A stretch of DNA of 64,000 nt from Anastatus disparis. Taxonomy: Eukaryota > Arthropoda > Insecta > Hymenoptera > Eupelmidae. Where the stretch lies: contig JAFFSR010000369.1 of the NCBI GenBank assembly GCA_017163975.1, forward strand, positions 4,294,001-4,358,000, given 5' to 3'. The notes beneath the pieces were generated by a model. It was not told where the DNA came from, ran no database searches, and saw only the letters and a list, made by a program, of their open reading frames with translations. Positions 21,279 through 34,640 of this stretch are shown piece by piece (within the stretch, counting starts at the first letter, position 1; each line of letters starts with the position of its first letter). The translations under genes were made by a program, and so were the position numbers.

Positions 21279-21587
21279 ATAGGGAACTTGCATGAAAAAA
21301 TGCATTATATCCGTCAGATAGAATACGAAAAAATAAAAGACACGTATTTTTTTTTTTTCGAGAAAATAAAAACTCAAAGAGATAGAGGCAGTTGAAATCG
21401 GTGTGACGTCACAATGCATGTTTGCTTTTGTCATGGCGCTATATCTATATATATCAAATTGTATTAACTTATACTGGCTATAACTTTTGCAATTCATCAT
21501 ATTTAAAAAAACGAAAAAATACGGGTCTTTTATTTTTTCGTATTCTATCTGACGGATATGATGCATTTTTTCATGCAAGTTCCCTAC
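21279..21587. mobile_element. 309-bp palindromic insertion in the left arm
   Basis: Outer arms agggaacttgcatgaaaa / ttttcatgcaagttccct and gtcagatagaatacgaaaa mirror each other over about 75 bp. The centre contains gtgtgacgtcacaatg. It is missing from the equivalent place in the right arm, so it inserted after the inverted array formed. Open frames on both strands here are the palindrome in translation. Confidence 0.75.
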
Positions 21588-22849
21588 TGAATTGCATTTG
21601 GGAATGAGCCGCTTTTGATAATTAAAACAGGTAAGACTTCAAGTGCAATTAAAATATGGTGGTGATTTTACTGAAGTTTTAAGAATCTTGTCGCTCTAAT
21701 AATTCTTCAATTTGCACACTCTCAATATTTTTTTATGTAAGTTTTTGAATTTAGATACGTCTGGGAATTTGTCGATTATGATATTTGAACAAATTAAGAC
21801 TGAACGCAATAGAAAGATTATTCTAATACTACAGAAGCTTTAAGGATTTAGGCACTCTAAAAAATCGTGGATCCTAACACGCTAAAATAATTTTTGTGCA
21901 AATTTTTATAATTGGAATGCATCTGGGAATTTGTCGCTCTTGGGATTCTTAACCATCAATACTTTAAACGCAATAAAAAGATGTTTCTGATACTACAGTA
22001 GCTACAAAGAATTAGTTGCTCCAAAAATCTTTAAATCCGAACATACAGAAAATGTTCATATGCAAGTTTTTTTTAATTAAAATGAATTAGAGAGTTAGTC
22101 GCTCTTGATGTTTAAAACTTTTAAGATTTTAAGTGCAATCAAAAGATGTTTTCGGACCTTTCTAAGGTTTTAAGGATTTGTCGCTCTAGTGATTCTTTAA
22201 TCTGCACACACTCAATGTTTTTTAATGTCAAGCTTTAAGGACTTTGTTGCTCTGAAAATTCATGGATCCTAGCACGCTAAAATAATTTTTATGCAAATTT
22301 TTGTGATTGCAATGCATCTGGAAATTCGTCGCTCTTGAGATTCTCAATCATCAATACATTTAACGCAATTAAAAGGTGATTCTGATACTACAGAAGCTTT
22401 ACGGAATTTGTCATTCCAAAAATCTTCAAATCTAAACACATAGAAAATGTTTTTATGCAAGTTTTTAAAATCAAAATAAATTAGAAAGTTAGTCACTCTT
22501 GATATTCGAAACTATTAAGGATTTGTGTGTAATTGAAAGATGATTATAACCTTACTGAGGCTTGAAGGATTTTGTTGCTTAACTAATTCTTCAATCTGCA
22601 CACTCTAAATAGTATTTTAAGTAAGTTTTTCAATTTGAATGCATCTGGGCATTTGTTGCTCATGATATTCGAACCCATTGAGACTTCCAACGGAATAAAA
22701 AGATGATTCTGATACAACTGAAGTTACAAGGATTTTATCACTCTAAGAATTCATAGATCCTAGCACGCCAAAATTATTTTTATGCAAATTTTTACAGTCG
22801 TGAGACATCTGGGAATTCGTAGCGCTTGAGATTCTTGACAATCAATACC

Positions 22850-23242
22850 TTAACGGTAGGCCGGAGTAGAACCTGATACCGACCGAGTAACAATTTAGTT
22901 GTTTGTTATTTACTCAAGTTTTAATCGGTGTATCTTCAAATTAAAGGTCGAGCGCAATAGATATTATTATTATGAACATCTGTGCACAAGAAAAAAAATA
23001 TCTACCGGTTTGTTTTTGAGAAAAGTAAGTAACGCCAGAGTAAAAGTCTATGTTTATAATATTTTCGCGTTACTTACTTTTCTCAAAAACAAACCGGTAG
23101 ATATTTTTTTTCTTGTGCACAGATGTTCATAATAATAATATCTATTGCGCTCGACCTTTAATTTGAATATACACCGATTAAAACTTGAGTAAATAACAAA
23201 AATGGCAATTAGACAAGGACAGCGAATCCGGCCTGCTCTTAA
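22850..23242. mobile_element. Palindromic TTAA MITE, family B, copy 1
   Basis: Starts TTAACGGTAGGCCGGAGTAG and ends GAATCCGGCCTGCTCTTAA, with TTAA on both sides. The ~180-bp arms meet in a short loop near 23055. Arm words include gtcgagcgcaatagatatta and taccggtttgtttttgag. Near the right end is ATTAGACAAGGACAG, the complement of the CTGTCCTTGTCTAAT motif. A 77-codon frame inside is the foldback read through. Confidence 0.92.
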
Positions 23243-23564
23243 ACGCGATATAAGGATGTTTTTGATATTACAGTAGCTACGAAGAATTCATTTCTCCAGA
23301 AAACTTCAAATCCGAGCCCATAGAAAATGTTTATATGCAAGTTGTTTTAATTTAAATGCATTTGGGAATTATTTGTTCTTGATAATTAAAACAATTAAGA
23401 CGTTAAGTGCAATTAGAAAATGTTTGTGACCTTACAGATGCTTTAAGGATTGAGTCACTCAGGTTATCCTTAAATCTACCCATTCTAATTATTTCTTTCT
23501 GTCAGTTTTTGAATTTTTAATCGTCTGAGAATTTCTCGCTCTTGAGATTCTTAACCAACTTATG

Positions 23565-24400
23565 AACTAATTAATTTAAATATGTAACTGAATAATTTTT
23601 ATGGTATATACTACAAGTTCATGCATTTTTTCCCTGAAATTTTGCAGTGAATTAAAAACATAGTTAATATTTATAAGTGCAGGTGCATGAAAATTAAAAA
23701 AAAAACTACTGAAGGCAAAAAAAAAAAAAGATGGTTTTGATTTGTAAAAAAAAGAATTTTATCTGAAAAATAGAAATTAATTTAATCACTTCGTTTTCAA
23801 GGGAAGTTGGAATAACTTGAAAAACGCATGATCTGTCTCTATAACTTTTAGTTTTTATGTTATTTATATTTTCCTGGAGAACAAGAGGATCTATGAAATT
23901 CATTTATTGTCATCGGAGAAAATATTGTTTTTTGTTGTATAAATCGGAACTACTTCTTTACAATTGTCTTCAGTTGCTAGTTTTTGTAATATGATACATT
24001 TGTTAATAAAATGAAGACAGAGAGATGCATCAGTCTCCTACTATCAGTATAAAAAAGCAGAGTAAGTCCTGATAAAACTAAAAGTTTTTGAGTGCGTATG
24101 TATGAAATATCAAGGAGCGACAAAATCATTCTTTGACAAAAAGGATGTAAATATCTATTCAAATATTCTAAATATACATAAATGCTTCATATGATAAAGC
24201 AAAAAAGCCTAGATCAGTTTATAAAATCAGAAATTGCATTTTACTACTAAAAAAGTGTATTGATAATCGCAGTTAATAAATGATGAATCACAACTCATAT
24301 ACGGATTGAGAAATGCATTTTAATACTTTCCAAGTGCATAAATACTTAGATTGTTGGGCATCAAATTCCTAGATACATTATACACATATTGCGTTGACGT
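23565..24400. repeat. Centre of the foldback array with a family E half-copy
   Basis: 23565-23690 (tggtatatactacaagttc, tagttaatatttataag, caggtg) matches one half of the palindrome at 38190-38560. 23690-24400 is AT-rich spacer between the oppositely oriented arms. Two short minus-strand open frames (23706-23903, 23977-24162) show nothing recognisable. Confidence 0.55.
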
Positions 24401-27035
24401 TGCAGAGTTGCAGTAAAAGTCTAAATAGCTGAAAATATCGAGAGCGAGAAATTTTTAGAACCATTTTTTTATTTCACTAAAAGTCTTAATAGTTTTGAAT
24501 ATCAAAAGCGACTAGCTCTCTAATTAAGTTCAATTCAAAAAACCTTGCATAAAAGCATTTTCTATGTGCCCGATATAAAGATTTTTGGAATGACAAATTC
24601 CTTGAAGATTGAATAGTATCAGAATCACTTCTTTACTGCGTTCAAAATTTTATTTTGCACAAATATCATAAGCGACAAATTCCCAAACGCAGCAAAAATT
24701 AAAAACTTACATGAAAAGATATTTAGAGTGTGCAGATTGAAGAATTACTAGAGCGACTAAATCCTTAAAGCCTTCGTAAGGTTACAAACATCTTTTAATT
24801 GCACTCAAAGTCTGAATAATTTTGAATATCAAGAGCGACCAAGTCTCTAATTCATTTCAATTCAGAAAACTTGTATCAACACATTTCCTATGTGCCTGGA
24901 TTTGAAGAATTATTAAGCAACAAATTCTTTTTAGCTACTATAGTATCAAGAACATCTTTTTATTGCGTTGAAAGAATTGATAGTTAAGAATCTCAAGAGC
25001 GATCGATTCCTAAATGCATTAAAATCACAAAAATATACATAAAATCATTTCAGCGTGCTAGGATCCATAGATTTTTAGAGCGACAAAATCATTGGAGCAT
25101 TTGTTTTATCAGAATCATCTTTTTATTGCGTTCAAAGTCTTAATAGGTTTAAATATCATAAGTGACTAATTCCCAGACGCATTTAAATTTAAAAAAAAGA
25201 CAGAAAAAATATTTGAAATGTGCCGATTGAAGAATTACTGGAGTGACAAAATCCTTAAAGCCTAAGTAAGGTCACAAACACCTTTTAATTGCACTCAAAG
25301 TCTTGATTTTTTTAATTATTAAGAGCGGCTTATTCCCAAATGCATTACAATTTAAAAAACTTGCATAAGAGAAATTTCTGTGCTTGGATTCAATGAATTT
25401 TGGAGCAACCAATACTTTTGCAGCTATTGTAGTATCAGAAACATCTTTTTATTGTGTTTGAAATAATAATGGTTTCTCATAAGCGACAAATTCCCAGATG
25501 CATAACTATTATCAAAATTCGCATAAAAATGATTTTGGCGTGATAGAATCCATGAATTTTTATAGTAACTAAATCCTCGAAGTTTCTTTAGTATTAGAAT
25601 GATCTTTTTATTACGTTTAAAATTCTAATTTGTTCAAATATCATGAGCAACAGCTTTCCAGACGCATCTAAATTCAAAAACTTACATAAAAAAATGTTAG
25701 GAGTATGCAGATTAAAGAATTATTAGAACGACTTAGAAATCCTTTAAGCCTCAGTAAGATCACAAACATCTTTTGATTGCGTTCAAAGTTTCAATCGTTT
25801 TAATTATCAAGATCGACTAATTTCCAAATGCATTCCAATTCAAACTATTTACATAAAGACATTTTCTATGTGCTTGGATATGAAGATTTTTGAAGTGACA
25901 AATTTCTTATAGCTACTGTAGCATCAGAAACATTGCACGATTTATTAGATACAAAGAGAAAAAAAGTTTTTATTTTTACTTAGGCCCAATGACCGTATTT
26001 GGGTCTGGGTCAAGTTTTTAGAATTACGAACTATCCTATCTTAGAGCGTCGAAAAAGCAACAAATTATGCAACCAGAATAGAGTTGCTAGGTCTAGCATT
26101 TCGTAAGTTACTGTAATGGATTCTGCAGCTCAATATTAAGCTAGAATAGCCGTTGTTTCTCGAAAACAGCTGGAGCGACAAAATCCAGTGTAGGATTCAA
26201 TGTCAGCGACCTATTAGCAACAAATTACTAAAAATCTTATGATCCATTAGATGCATTGAGAAAAAAGTTTCCATTTTCACTCAAACCCAATGACCGTATT
26301 TAGGTCTGGGTCAGGTTTAGGGACTCACAGACTATCCTATCTTAGAGCGAAAAAAAAGCGACAAATTATGCTACCAGAATGGAGTTGCTAGCTCTAGCCC
26401 TTCGTGAGTTACTGTAGTGAATGTCGTAGTTTAATATTAATCTGGAATTGCCATTGTTGCTCGGAAGCAGCTGGAGTGACAAAATCTAGTGTAGGATTAA
26501 ATGTCAGCGACAATTAAGCAACAAATTATTAAACATCGCATGACTTATTAGACATTAAGAAAAGAAGTTGTCATTTTTACTGAGGCCATATGGCCATGTC
26601 TGGGTCTGGATCAGGTTTTGGGACTTACGAACTATCCTATCTTTGAGCATCAAAAAAGCAACAAATTATGCAACCAGAATGGAGTTACTAGCTCTAGCAT
26701 TTCGTGAGTTACTGTAGTGAATGTCTTAATTTAATATTAACCTAGAATTGCCATTGTTACTCGGAAGCAGCTGGAGCGACAAAATCAAGTGTAGGATTAA
26801 ATATTAGCGACAATTATGCAACAAACTATTCAACATCGCATGACTCATTAGACATAAGAAAAGAAGTTGTCATTTTTACTCAGACCATATGGCCATATCT
26901 GGGTCTGGGTGAGGTTTTGGAACTTACGAACTATTCTATCTTAGAGCGACAAAAAAGCGAGAAATTATGCAACCAGAATGAAGTTGCTAGCTCAAGCCGT
27001 TCATGAGTTACTGTAGTGGATTCCGTAGCTTAATA

Positions 27036-27740
27036 TTAACCAGTTACCTGGCGTGGCATTATTCACTTTCAGGGCTCAAAATGGTAAAGACTCTTGTCAA
27101 TGTATATGAGAAAGCATCGATATAACACTAAAAAAGTATCAAATAGCCACCATTTTAGATCCGCCATTTTGCATTCTTCAATTCTGATCTCAGATTCAGA
27201 TTCAGCGACCCCAAAAACAAAAGTGTACCTAGTTTTATTCAAATTGATTGAAAAACAAGAAAATTATTTCGTTTGATCATATATGATACATTGCAGAATA
27301 AGCCTGACTTTTTTTTGATCATATATGATATATTGCCAGGTAACCGGTTAAGAGCAGGCTGGATCAGATTCGGTACTGACCGAAAATTGAAAATCCGTTG
27401 TTAAATTTTCTCCTACTATACGTAATGGAATGCATTTAAATTTTAAATACGTTCATGAAATTTATCCCTCTATTGCGCTCGCCAAAAATAATTGAAGAAA
27501 ATTTTAAAAAATTTAAATTTTATACTACAGCTGTTTACTTAACTCTAAATACAGTTACATACTTTTTGTTCAAAATATAATGAATTTTATGAAAAAAAAC
27601 ATATATGATACAATCATGTATGTATAAAATATCGCGCTCGATAACAATTTCTTTTGAAAACAATATGATTATTTTATTTATGATAAAATAAAATTTTTAC
27701 TTCTTAATCGATAATCGAAGCTGCCACGGCCTACCCCTAA
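27036..27740. mobile_element. F+G composite MITE pair, copy 1
   Basis: Family F (27036-27351) has TTAACCAGTTACCTGGCG and CCAGGTAACCGGTTAA ends. It abuts family G (27348-27740), which begins TTAAGAGCAGGCTGGATCAG and ends GGCCTACCCCTAA, sharing the middle TTAA. The host unit flanks (taatattaa / gctagagtag) are contiguous in uninserted units, so the pair occupies one TTAA site. G probably inserted into the TTAA at the edge of F, or the reverse. The 60-codon frame in F (27094-27276) is repeated in every copy but has no recognisable domain. Confidence 0.85.
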
Positions 27741-28936
27741 GCTAGAGTAGCTATTGTTTCTCGGAAACGGCTGAAGCGACAAAATCCAGTGTTGGGTGAA
27801 ATGTCTGCGACAAATTAGCAACAAATCATTAAACATCTTATGATCGATCAGATTTATTAAGAAAAAAAGTTTCCATTTTCATTTAAATCCAACGGCTGTA
27901 TCTGGGTCTGGGTCACATTTTCAGACTTATGAACTATCCTATCTTTCAGCATCAAAAAAGCAACAAATTATGCAACCAGAATGGAATTACTAGCTCTAGC
28001 ATTTTGTGAGTTACTGTAGTGAATGTCTTAGTTTAATATTAACCTAGAATTGCCATTGTTACTCGGAAGCAGCTGGAGCGACAAAATCAAGTGTAGGATT
28101 AAATATTAGCGACAATTATGCAACAAACTATTCAACATCGCATGACTCATTAGACATAAGAAAAGAAGTTGTCATTTTTACTCAGACCATATGGCCATAT
28201 CTGGGTCTGGGTGAGGTTTTGGAACTTACGAACTATTCTATCTTAGAGCGACAAAAAAGCGACAAATTATGCTACCAGAATGGAGTTGCTAGCTCTAGCC
28301 CTTCGTGAGTTACTGTAGTGAATGTCGTAGTTTAATATTAATCTGGAATTGCCATTGTTGCTCGGAAGCAGCTGGAGTGACAAAATCTAGTGTAGGATTA
28401 AATGTCAGCGACAATTAAGCAACAAATTATTAAACATCGCATGACTTATTAGACATTAAGAAAAGAAGTTGTCATTTTTACTGAGGCCATATGGCCATGT
28501 CTGGGTCTGGATCAGGTTTTGGGACTTACGAACTATCCTATCTTTGAGCATCAAAAAAGCAACAAATTATGCAACCAGAATGGAGTTACTAGCTCTAGCA
28601 TTTCGTGAGTTACTGTAGTGAATGTCTTAATTTAATATTAACCTAGAATTGCCATTGTTACTCGGAAGCAGCTGGAGCGACAAAATCAAGTGTAGGATTA
28701 AATATTAGCGACAATTATGCAACAAACTATTCAACATCGCATGACTCATTAGACATAAGAAAAGAAGTTGTCATTTTTACTCAGACCATATGGCCATATC
28801 TGGGTCTGGGTGAGGTTTTGGAACTTACGAACTATTCTATCTTAGAGCGACAAAAAAGCGAGAAATTATGCAACCAGAATGAAGTTGCTAGCTCAAGCCG
28901 TTCATGAGTTACTGTAGTGGATTCCGTAGCTTAATA

Positions 28937-29640
28937 TTAACCAGTTACCTGGCGTGGCATTATTCACTTTCAGGGCTCAAAATGGTAAAGACTCTTGTCA
29001 ATGTATATGAGAAAGCATCGATATAACACTAAAAAAGTATCAAATAGCCACCATTTTAGATCCGCCATTTTGCATTCTTCAATTCTGATCTCAGATTCAG
29101 ATTCAGCGACCCCAAAAACAAAAGTGTACCTAGTTTTATTCAAATTGATTGAAAAACAAGAAAATTATTTCGTTTGATCATATATGATACATTGCAGAAT
29201 AAGCCTGACTTTTTTTTGATCATATATGATATATTGCCAGGTAACCGGTTAAGAGCAGGCTGGATCAGATTCGGTACTGACCGAAAATTGAAAATCCGTT
29301 GTTAAATTTTCTCCTACTATACGTAATGGAATGCATTTAAATTTTAAATACGTTCATGAAATTTATCCCTCTATTGCGCTCTGCAAAAATAATTGAAGAA
29401 AATTTTAAAAAATTTAAATTTTATACTACAGCTGTTTACTTAACTCTAAATACAGTTACATACTTTTTGTTCAAAATATAATGAATTTTATGAAAAAAAC
29501 ATATATGATACAATCATGTATGTATAAAATATCGCGCTCGATAACAATTTCTTTTGAAAACAATATGATTATTTTATTTATGATAAAATAAAATTTTTAC
29601 TTCTTAATCGATAATCGAAGCTGCCACGGCCTACCCCTAA
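28937..29640. mobile_element. F+G composite MITE pair, copy 2
   Basis: Nearly identical to copy 1, with the same flanking unit sequence, including gctcaagccgttcatgag on the left. A small difference is gctctgcaaaaat in place of gctcgccaaaaat in G. It arose by array amplification, not by separate insertion. Confidence 0.85.
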
Positions 29641-30237
29641 GCTAGAGTAGCTATTGTTTCTCGGAAACGGCTGAAGCGACAAAATCCAGTGTTGGGTGAA
29701 ATGTCTGCGACAAATTAGCAACAAATCATTAAACATCTTATGATCGATCAGATTTATTAAGAAAAAAAGTTTCCATTTTCATTTAAATCCAACGGCTGTA
29801 TCTGGGTCTGGGTCACATTTTCAGACTTATGAACTATCCTATCTTTCAGCATCAAAAAAGCAACAAATTATGCAACCAGAATGGAATTACTAGCTCTAGC
29901 ATTTTGTGAGTTACTGTAGTGAATGTCTTAGTTTAATATTAACCTAGAATTGCCATTGTTACTCGGAAGCAGCTGGAGCGACAAAATCAAGTGTAGGATT
30001 AATTATTAGCGACAATTATGCAACAAACTATTCAACATCGCATGACTCATTAGACATAAGAAAAGAAGTTGTCATTTTTACTCAGACCATATGGCCATAT
30101 CTGGGTCTGGGTGAGGTTTTGGAACTTACGAACTATTCTATCTTAGAGCGACAAAAAAGCGAGAAATTATGCAACCAGAATGAAGTTGCTAGCTCAAGCC
30201 GTTCATGAGTTACTGTAGTGGATTCCGTAGCTTAATA

Positions 30238-30943
30238 TTAACCAGTTACCTGGCGTGGCATTATTCACTTTCAGGGCTCAAAATGGTAAAGACTCTTGTC
30301 AATGTATATGAGAAAGCATCGATATAACACTAAAAAAGTATCAAATAGCCACCATTTTAGATCCGCCATTTTGCATTCTTCAATTCTGATCTCAGATTCA
30401 GATTCAGCGACCCCAAAAACAAAAGTGTACCTAGTTTTATTCAAATTGATTGAAAAACAAGAAAATTATTTCGTTTGATCATATATGATACATTGCAGAA
30501 TAAGCCTGACTTTTTTTTTGATCATATATGATATATTGCCAGGTAACCGGTTAAGAGCAGGCTGGATCAGATTCGGTACTGACCGAAAATTGAAAATCCG
30601 TTGTTAAATTTTCTCCTACTATACGTAATGGAATGCATTTAAATTTTAAATACGTTCATGAAATTTATCCCTCTATTGCGCTCGCCAAAAATAATTGAAG
30701 AAAATTTTAAAAAATTTAAATTTTATACTACAGCTGTTTACTTAACTCTAAATACAGTTACATACTTTTTGTTCAAAATATAATGAATTTTATGAAAAAA
30801 AACATATATGATACAATCATGTATGTATAAAATATCGCGCTCGATAACAATTTCTTTTGAAAACAATATGATTATTTTATTTATGATAAAATAAAATTTT
30901 TACTTCTTAATCGATAATCGAAGCTGCCACGGCCTACCCCTAA
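30238..30943. mobile_element. F+G composite MITE pair, copy 3
   Basis: Same termini, same insertion point and almost the same sequence as copies 1 and 2; one extra T in the F poly-T run before the gatcatatatgata word. Confidence 0.85.
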
Positions 30944-32144
30944 GCTAGAGTAGCTATTGTTTCTCGGAAACGGCTGAAGCGACAAAATCCAGTGTTGGGT
31001 GAAATGTCTGCGACAAATTAGCAACAAATCATTAAACATCTTATGATCGATCAGATTTATTAAGAAAAAAAGTTTCCATTTTCATTTAAATCCAACGGCT
31101 GTATCTGGGTCTGGGTCACATTTTCAGACTTATGAACTATCCTATCTTTCAGCATCAAAAAAGCAACAAATTATGCAACCAGAATGGAATTACTAGCTCT
31201 AGCATTTTGTGAGTTACTGTAGTGAATGTCTTAGTTTAATATTAACCTATAATTGCTATTGTTTCTCGGAAATGGCTGGTGCGACAGAATCCATTGTAGG
31301 ATTGAATGTCAGCGACCTATTAGCAACAAACTATTAAACATCGCATGACTTATTAGATGCATTAAGAAAAAAAGTTGCCATTATTACTCAGGCCGTATGG
31401 CCATATCTGAGTCTGGGTCAGGTTTTGGGACTTACAAACTATTCTACCTTAGAGCGACAAAAAAATGACAAATTATGCTACCAGAATGGAGTTGCTAGGT
31501 CTAGCCCTTCGTGAGTTACTGTAGTGAAGTTCGTAGTTTAATATTAAGCTAGAATAGCTATTGTTTCTCCGAAATTGCTGGTGCGACAAAATCCACTGTA
31601 GGATTGAATGTCAGCGACTTATTAGCAACAAATTATTAAACATCGCATGACTTATTAGATACATTAAGAAAAAAAGTTGCCATTTTTACTGAGGCCATAT
31701 GGCCATGTCTGGGTCTGGGTCAGGTTTTGGGACTTACGAACTATCCTATCTATAAGCATAAATAAAGCAACAAATTATGCAACCAGAATGGAGTTAATAG
31801 CTCTAGCATTTCGTGAGTTACTGCAGTGAATGTCTTAATTTAATATTAACCTAGAATTGCCATTGTTACTCGGAAGCAGCTGGAGCGACAAAATCAAGTG
31901 TAGGATTAAATATTAGCGACAATTATGCAACAAACTATTCAACATCGCATGACTCATTAGACATAAGAAAAGAAGTTGTCATTTTTACTCAGACCATATG
32001 GCCATATCTGGGTCTGGGTCAGGTTTTTAAACCTAAGAACTATTCTATCTTAGAGCGACAAAAAAGCGAGAAATTATGCAACCAGAATGAAGTTGCTAGC
32101 TCAAGCCGTTCATGAGTTACTGTAGTGGATTCCGTAGCTTAATA

Positions 32145-32849
32145 TTAACCAGTTACCTGGCGTGGCATTATTCACTTTCAGGGCTCAAAATGGTAAAGAC
32201 TCTTGTCAATGTATATGAGAAAGCATCGATATAACACTAAAAAAGTATCAAATAGCCACCATTTTAGATCCGCCATTTTGAATTCTTCAATTCTGATCTC
32301 AGATTCAGATTCAGCGACCCCAAAAACAAAAGTGTACCTAGTTTTATTCAAATTGATTGAAAAACAAGAAAATTATTTCGTTTGATCATATATGATACAT
32401 TGCAGAATAAGCCTGACTTTTTTTTGATCATATATGATACATTGCCAGGTAACCGGTTAAGAGCAGGCTGGATCAGATTCGGTACTGACCGAAAATTGAA
32501 AATCCGTTGTTAAATTTTCTCCTACTATACGTAATGGAATGCATTTAAATTTTAAATACGTTCATGAAATTTATCCCTCTATTGCGCTCGCCAAAAATAA
32601 TTGAAGAAAATTTTAAAAAATTTAAATTTTATACTACAGCTGTTTACTTAACTCTAAATACAGTTACTTACTTTTTGTTCAAAATATAATGAATTTTATG
32701 AAAAAAAACATATATGATACAATCATGTATGTATAAAATATCGCGCTCGATAACAATTTCTTTTGAAAACAATATGATTATTTTATTTATGATAAAATAA
32801 AATTTTTACTTCTTAATCGATAATCGAAGCTGCCACGGCCTACTCCTAA
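32145..32849. mobile_element. F+G composite MITE pair, copy 4
   Basis: The most diverged of the four, with a few substitutions (ttttgaattcttc, tacttactttttg, ctactcctaag), consistent with lying near the outer edge of the array where homogenisation is weaker. Confidence 0.85.
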
Positions 32850-34051
32850 GCTAGAGTAGCTATTGTTTCTCGGAAACGGCTGAAGCGACAAAATCCAGTG
32901 TTGGGTGAAATGTCTGCGACAAATTAGCAACAAATCATTAAACATCTTATGATCGATCAGATTTATTAAGAAAAAAAGTTTCCATTTTCATTTAAATCCA
33001 ACGGCTGTATCTGGGTCTGGGTCACGTTTTCAGACTTACGAACCATCTTATCTTTCAGCATCAAAAAAGCAACAAATTATGCAACCAGAATGGAATTACT
33101 AGCTCTAGCATTTTGTGAGTTACTGTAGTGAATGTCTTAGTTTAATATTAACCTATAATTGCTATTGTTTCTCGGAAATGGCTGGTGCGACAGAATCCAT
33201 TGTAGGATTGAATGTCAGCGACCTATTAGCAACAAACTATTAAACATCGCATGACTTATTAGATGCATTAAGAAAAAAAGTTGCCATTATTACTCAGGCC
33301 GTATGGCCATATCTGAGTCTGGGTCAGGTTTTGGGACTTACAAACTATTCTACCTTAGAGCGACAAAAAAATGACAAATTATGCTACCAGAATGGAGTTA
33401 CTAGCTCGAGCATTTCGTGAGTTACTGCAGTGAATGTCTTAATTTAATATTAACCTAGAATTGCCATTGTTACTCGGAAGCAGCTGGAGCGACAAAATCA
33501 AGTGTAGGATTAAATATTAGCGACAATAAAGCAACAAATTATTAAACATCGCATGACTTATTAGACATTAAGAAAAGAAGTTGTCATTTTTACTAAGGTC
33601 ATATGGCCATATCTGGGTCTGGGTCAGGTTTTGAAACCTAAGAACTATTCTATCTTAGAGCGACAAAAAAATGACAAATTATGCTACCAGAATGGAGTTG
33701 CTAGGTCTATCCTTTCGTGAGTCACTGTAGTGGATTTCCTAGCTTTATATTAAGCTTAAATAACTGTTGTTTCTTGGAAACGGCTGGAGCGACGAAATCC
33801 AGTATAGGATTAAATGTCAGTGACAAATTAGCAATAAATTATCAAACATCGCATGACTTATTAGATACATTATGAAAAAAAATTTTCATCTTCTTTCAGG
33901 CCCAATCGTCATATCTGGGTCTGGGTCAAGTTTTGGGACTTACAAACTATTCTATCTTAGAGTGACGAAAAAGCGACAAATTATGCAACCAGAATGACGT
34001 TGCTAGCTCTAGCCGTTCATGAGTTTCTGTAGTAGATTCCGTAGCTTAATA

Positions 34052-34164
34052 TTAAGAGCAGGCTTGAGCAGATTTGGTATCGACAGAGAATCGAAAACCC
34101 GTTGTTAAATTTTTTCCTACTGTACGTAATGAAACGCAATGAAATTTTAAATGCGTTCACGATA
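34052..34164. mobile_element. Truncated family G MITE at the array edge
   Basis: Begins TTAAGAGCAGGCTTGAGCAG at the same unit position as the composites and follows family G (ccgttgttaaattttttcc, tacgtaatgaaacgcaat) for about 110 bp, then stops where a different sequence starts. There is no family F beside it, so this is a separate event or the precursor state. Confidence 0.7.
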
Positions 34165-34640
34165 TGTGTGGCTCGGGTCATGATAACACAAGCCCGGTTT
34201 GTCGAGTTTATAATCTATTGGATTATATCAATCTTTATATGTTATATGCTGTAGTACTAGTTATCTTTATATTACTTGGCAAAAATTTAACTATCATTCA
34301 CTAAAAGCTCTATTAAAATATCTAGTTATTTATTTGCTTGTTACTACACTAAATCAACTTGATACAATGTTGATGCGTACAGTATATTTTATTGACAACT
34401 GTAATTCTTTATGAACATTGCCTTAAGCTTATTTGCCTACTGCTACGTTTGAGATATTGTTTTATACTTTATAATTCACTAGAGTATATCAGTTAAATGT
34501 TGCATTATTGTTAACCAAGTCAAGCATGAATTTATATTTGTTAAACATTTATTGTAATATCTTTTTGAGCCATACGGGGATTCACTCCAGAATTAAATAA
34601 ATTAATGTCTATGTCTATGTTTATGTTTTCTTCACTTGCT
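34165..34640 (+). mobile_element. Possible non-LTR retrotransposon 3' tail
   Basis: The stretch ends gccatacggggattcactcc, agaattaaataaatt and a tgtctatgtctatg repeat. An AATAAA-like signal followed by a short tandem repeat is the usual 3' end of CR1/jockey-like LINEs. No reverse transcriptase is left, so the call is tentative. Confidence 0.4.

Larger units (their letters stand above)
20775..34051. repeat. Giant asymmetric foldback array (13.3 kb)
   Basis: The block consists of diverged units with the words gtcgctcttgatattc, actacagtagct, ctccaaaaatct and tagaaaatgtttttatgcaa. They lie in one sense from 20775 to about 23560 and in the complementary sense from about 24440 to 34051. The outermost units are about 301-304 bp and contain tctgggtctgggtcagg, gctagctctagcc and gacaaattatgc; about 1.5 copies are in the left arm and about 17 in the right arm. 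The inner units are shorter. Insertions interrupt both arms. No gene is encoded. The organisation resembles foldback (FB-type) elements, or a satellite that has spread beside an inverted duplication. Confidence 0.8.
25925..34051. repeat. Expanded ~300-bp tandem units with higher-order structure
   Basis: Anchors of the word gagcgacaaaatc (or close variants) fall near 26171, 26471, 26773, 27771, 28075, 28374, 28676, 29671, 29976, 30974, 31278, 31580, 31885, 32880, 33186, 33487 and 33788. Four 705-bp F+G composites are embedded at identical points, at spacings of 1901, 1301 and 1907 bp, equal to the composite plus four, two and four units. This is a higher-order repeat generated by unequal exchange. 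Confidence 0.85.

Noticed and set aside
21276..21607. Open frames on both strands
   Set aside because: They are the 309-bp palindrome at 21279-21587 in translation.
22899..23132. 77-92 codon frames beginning MFVIYSSFNRCIFKLKVERN, also at 35964, 48921 and 59465
   Set aside because: They are family B foldbacks read through: the same peptide appears wherever the MITE inserts, and the second half is the first arm read in complement.
27094..32385. 60-codon frame MSMYMRKHRYNTKK... present four times
   Set aside because: Lies inside family F and was multiplied with the array, so its repetition is not evidence of selection; no domain is recognisable.
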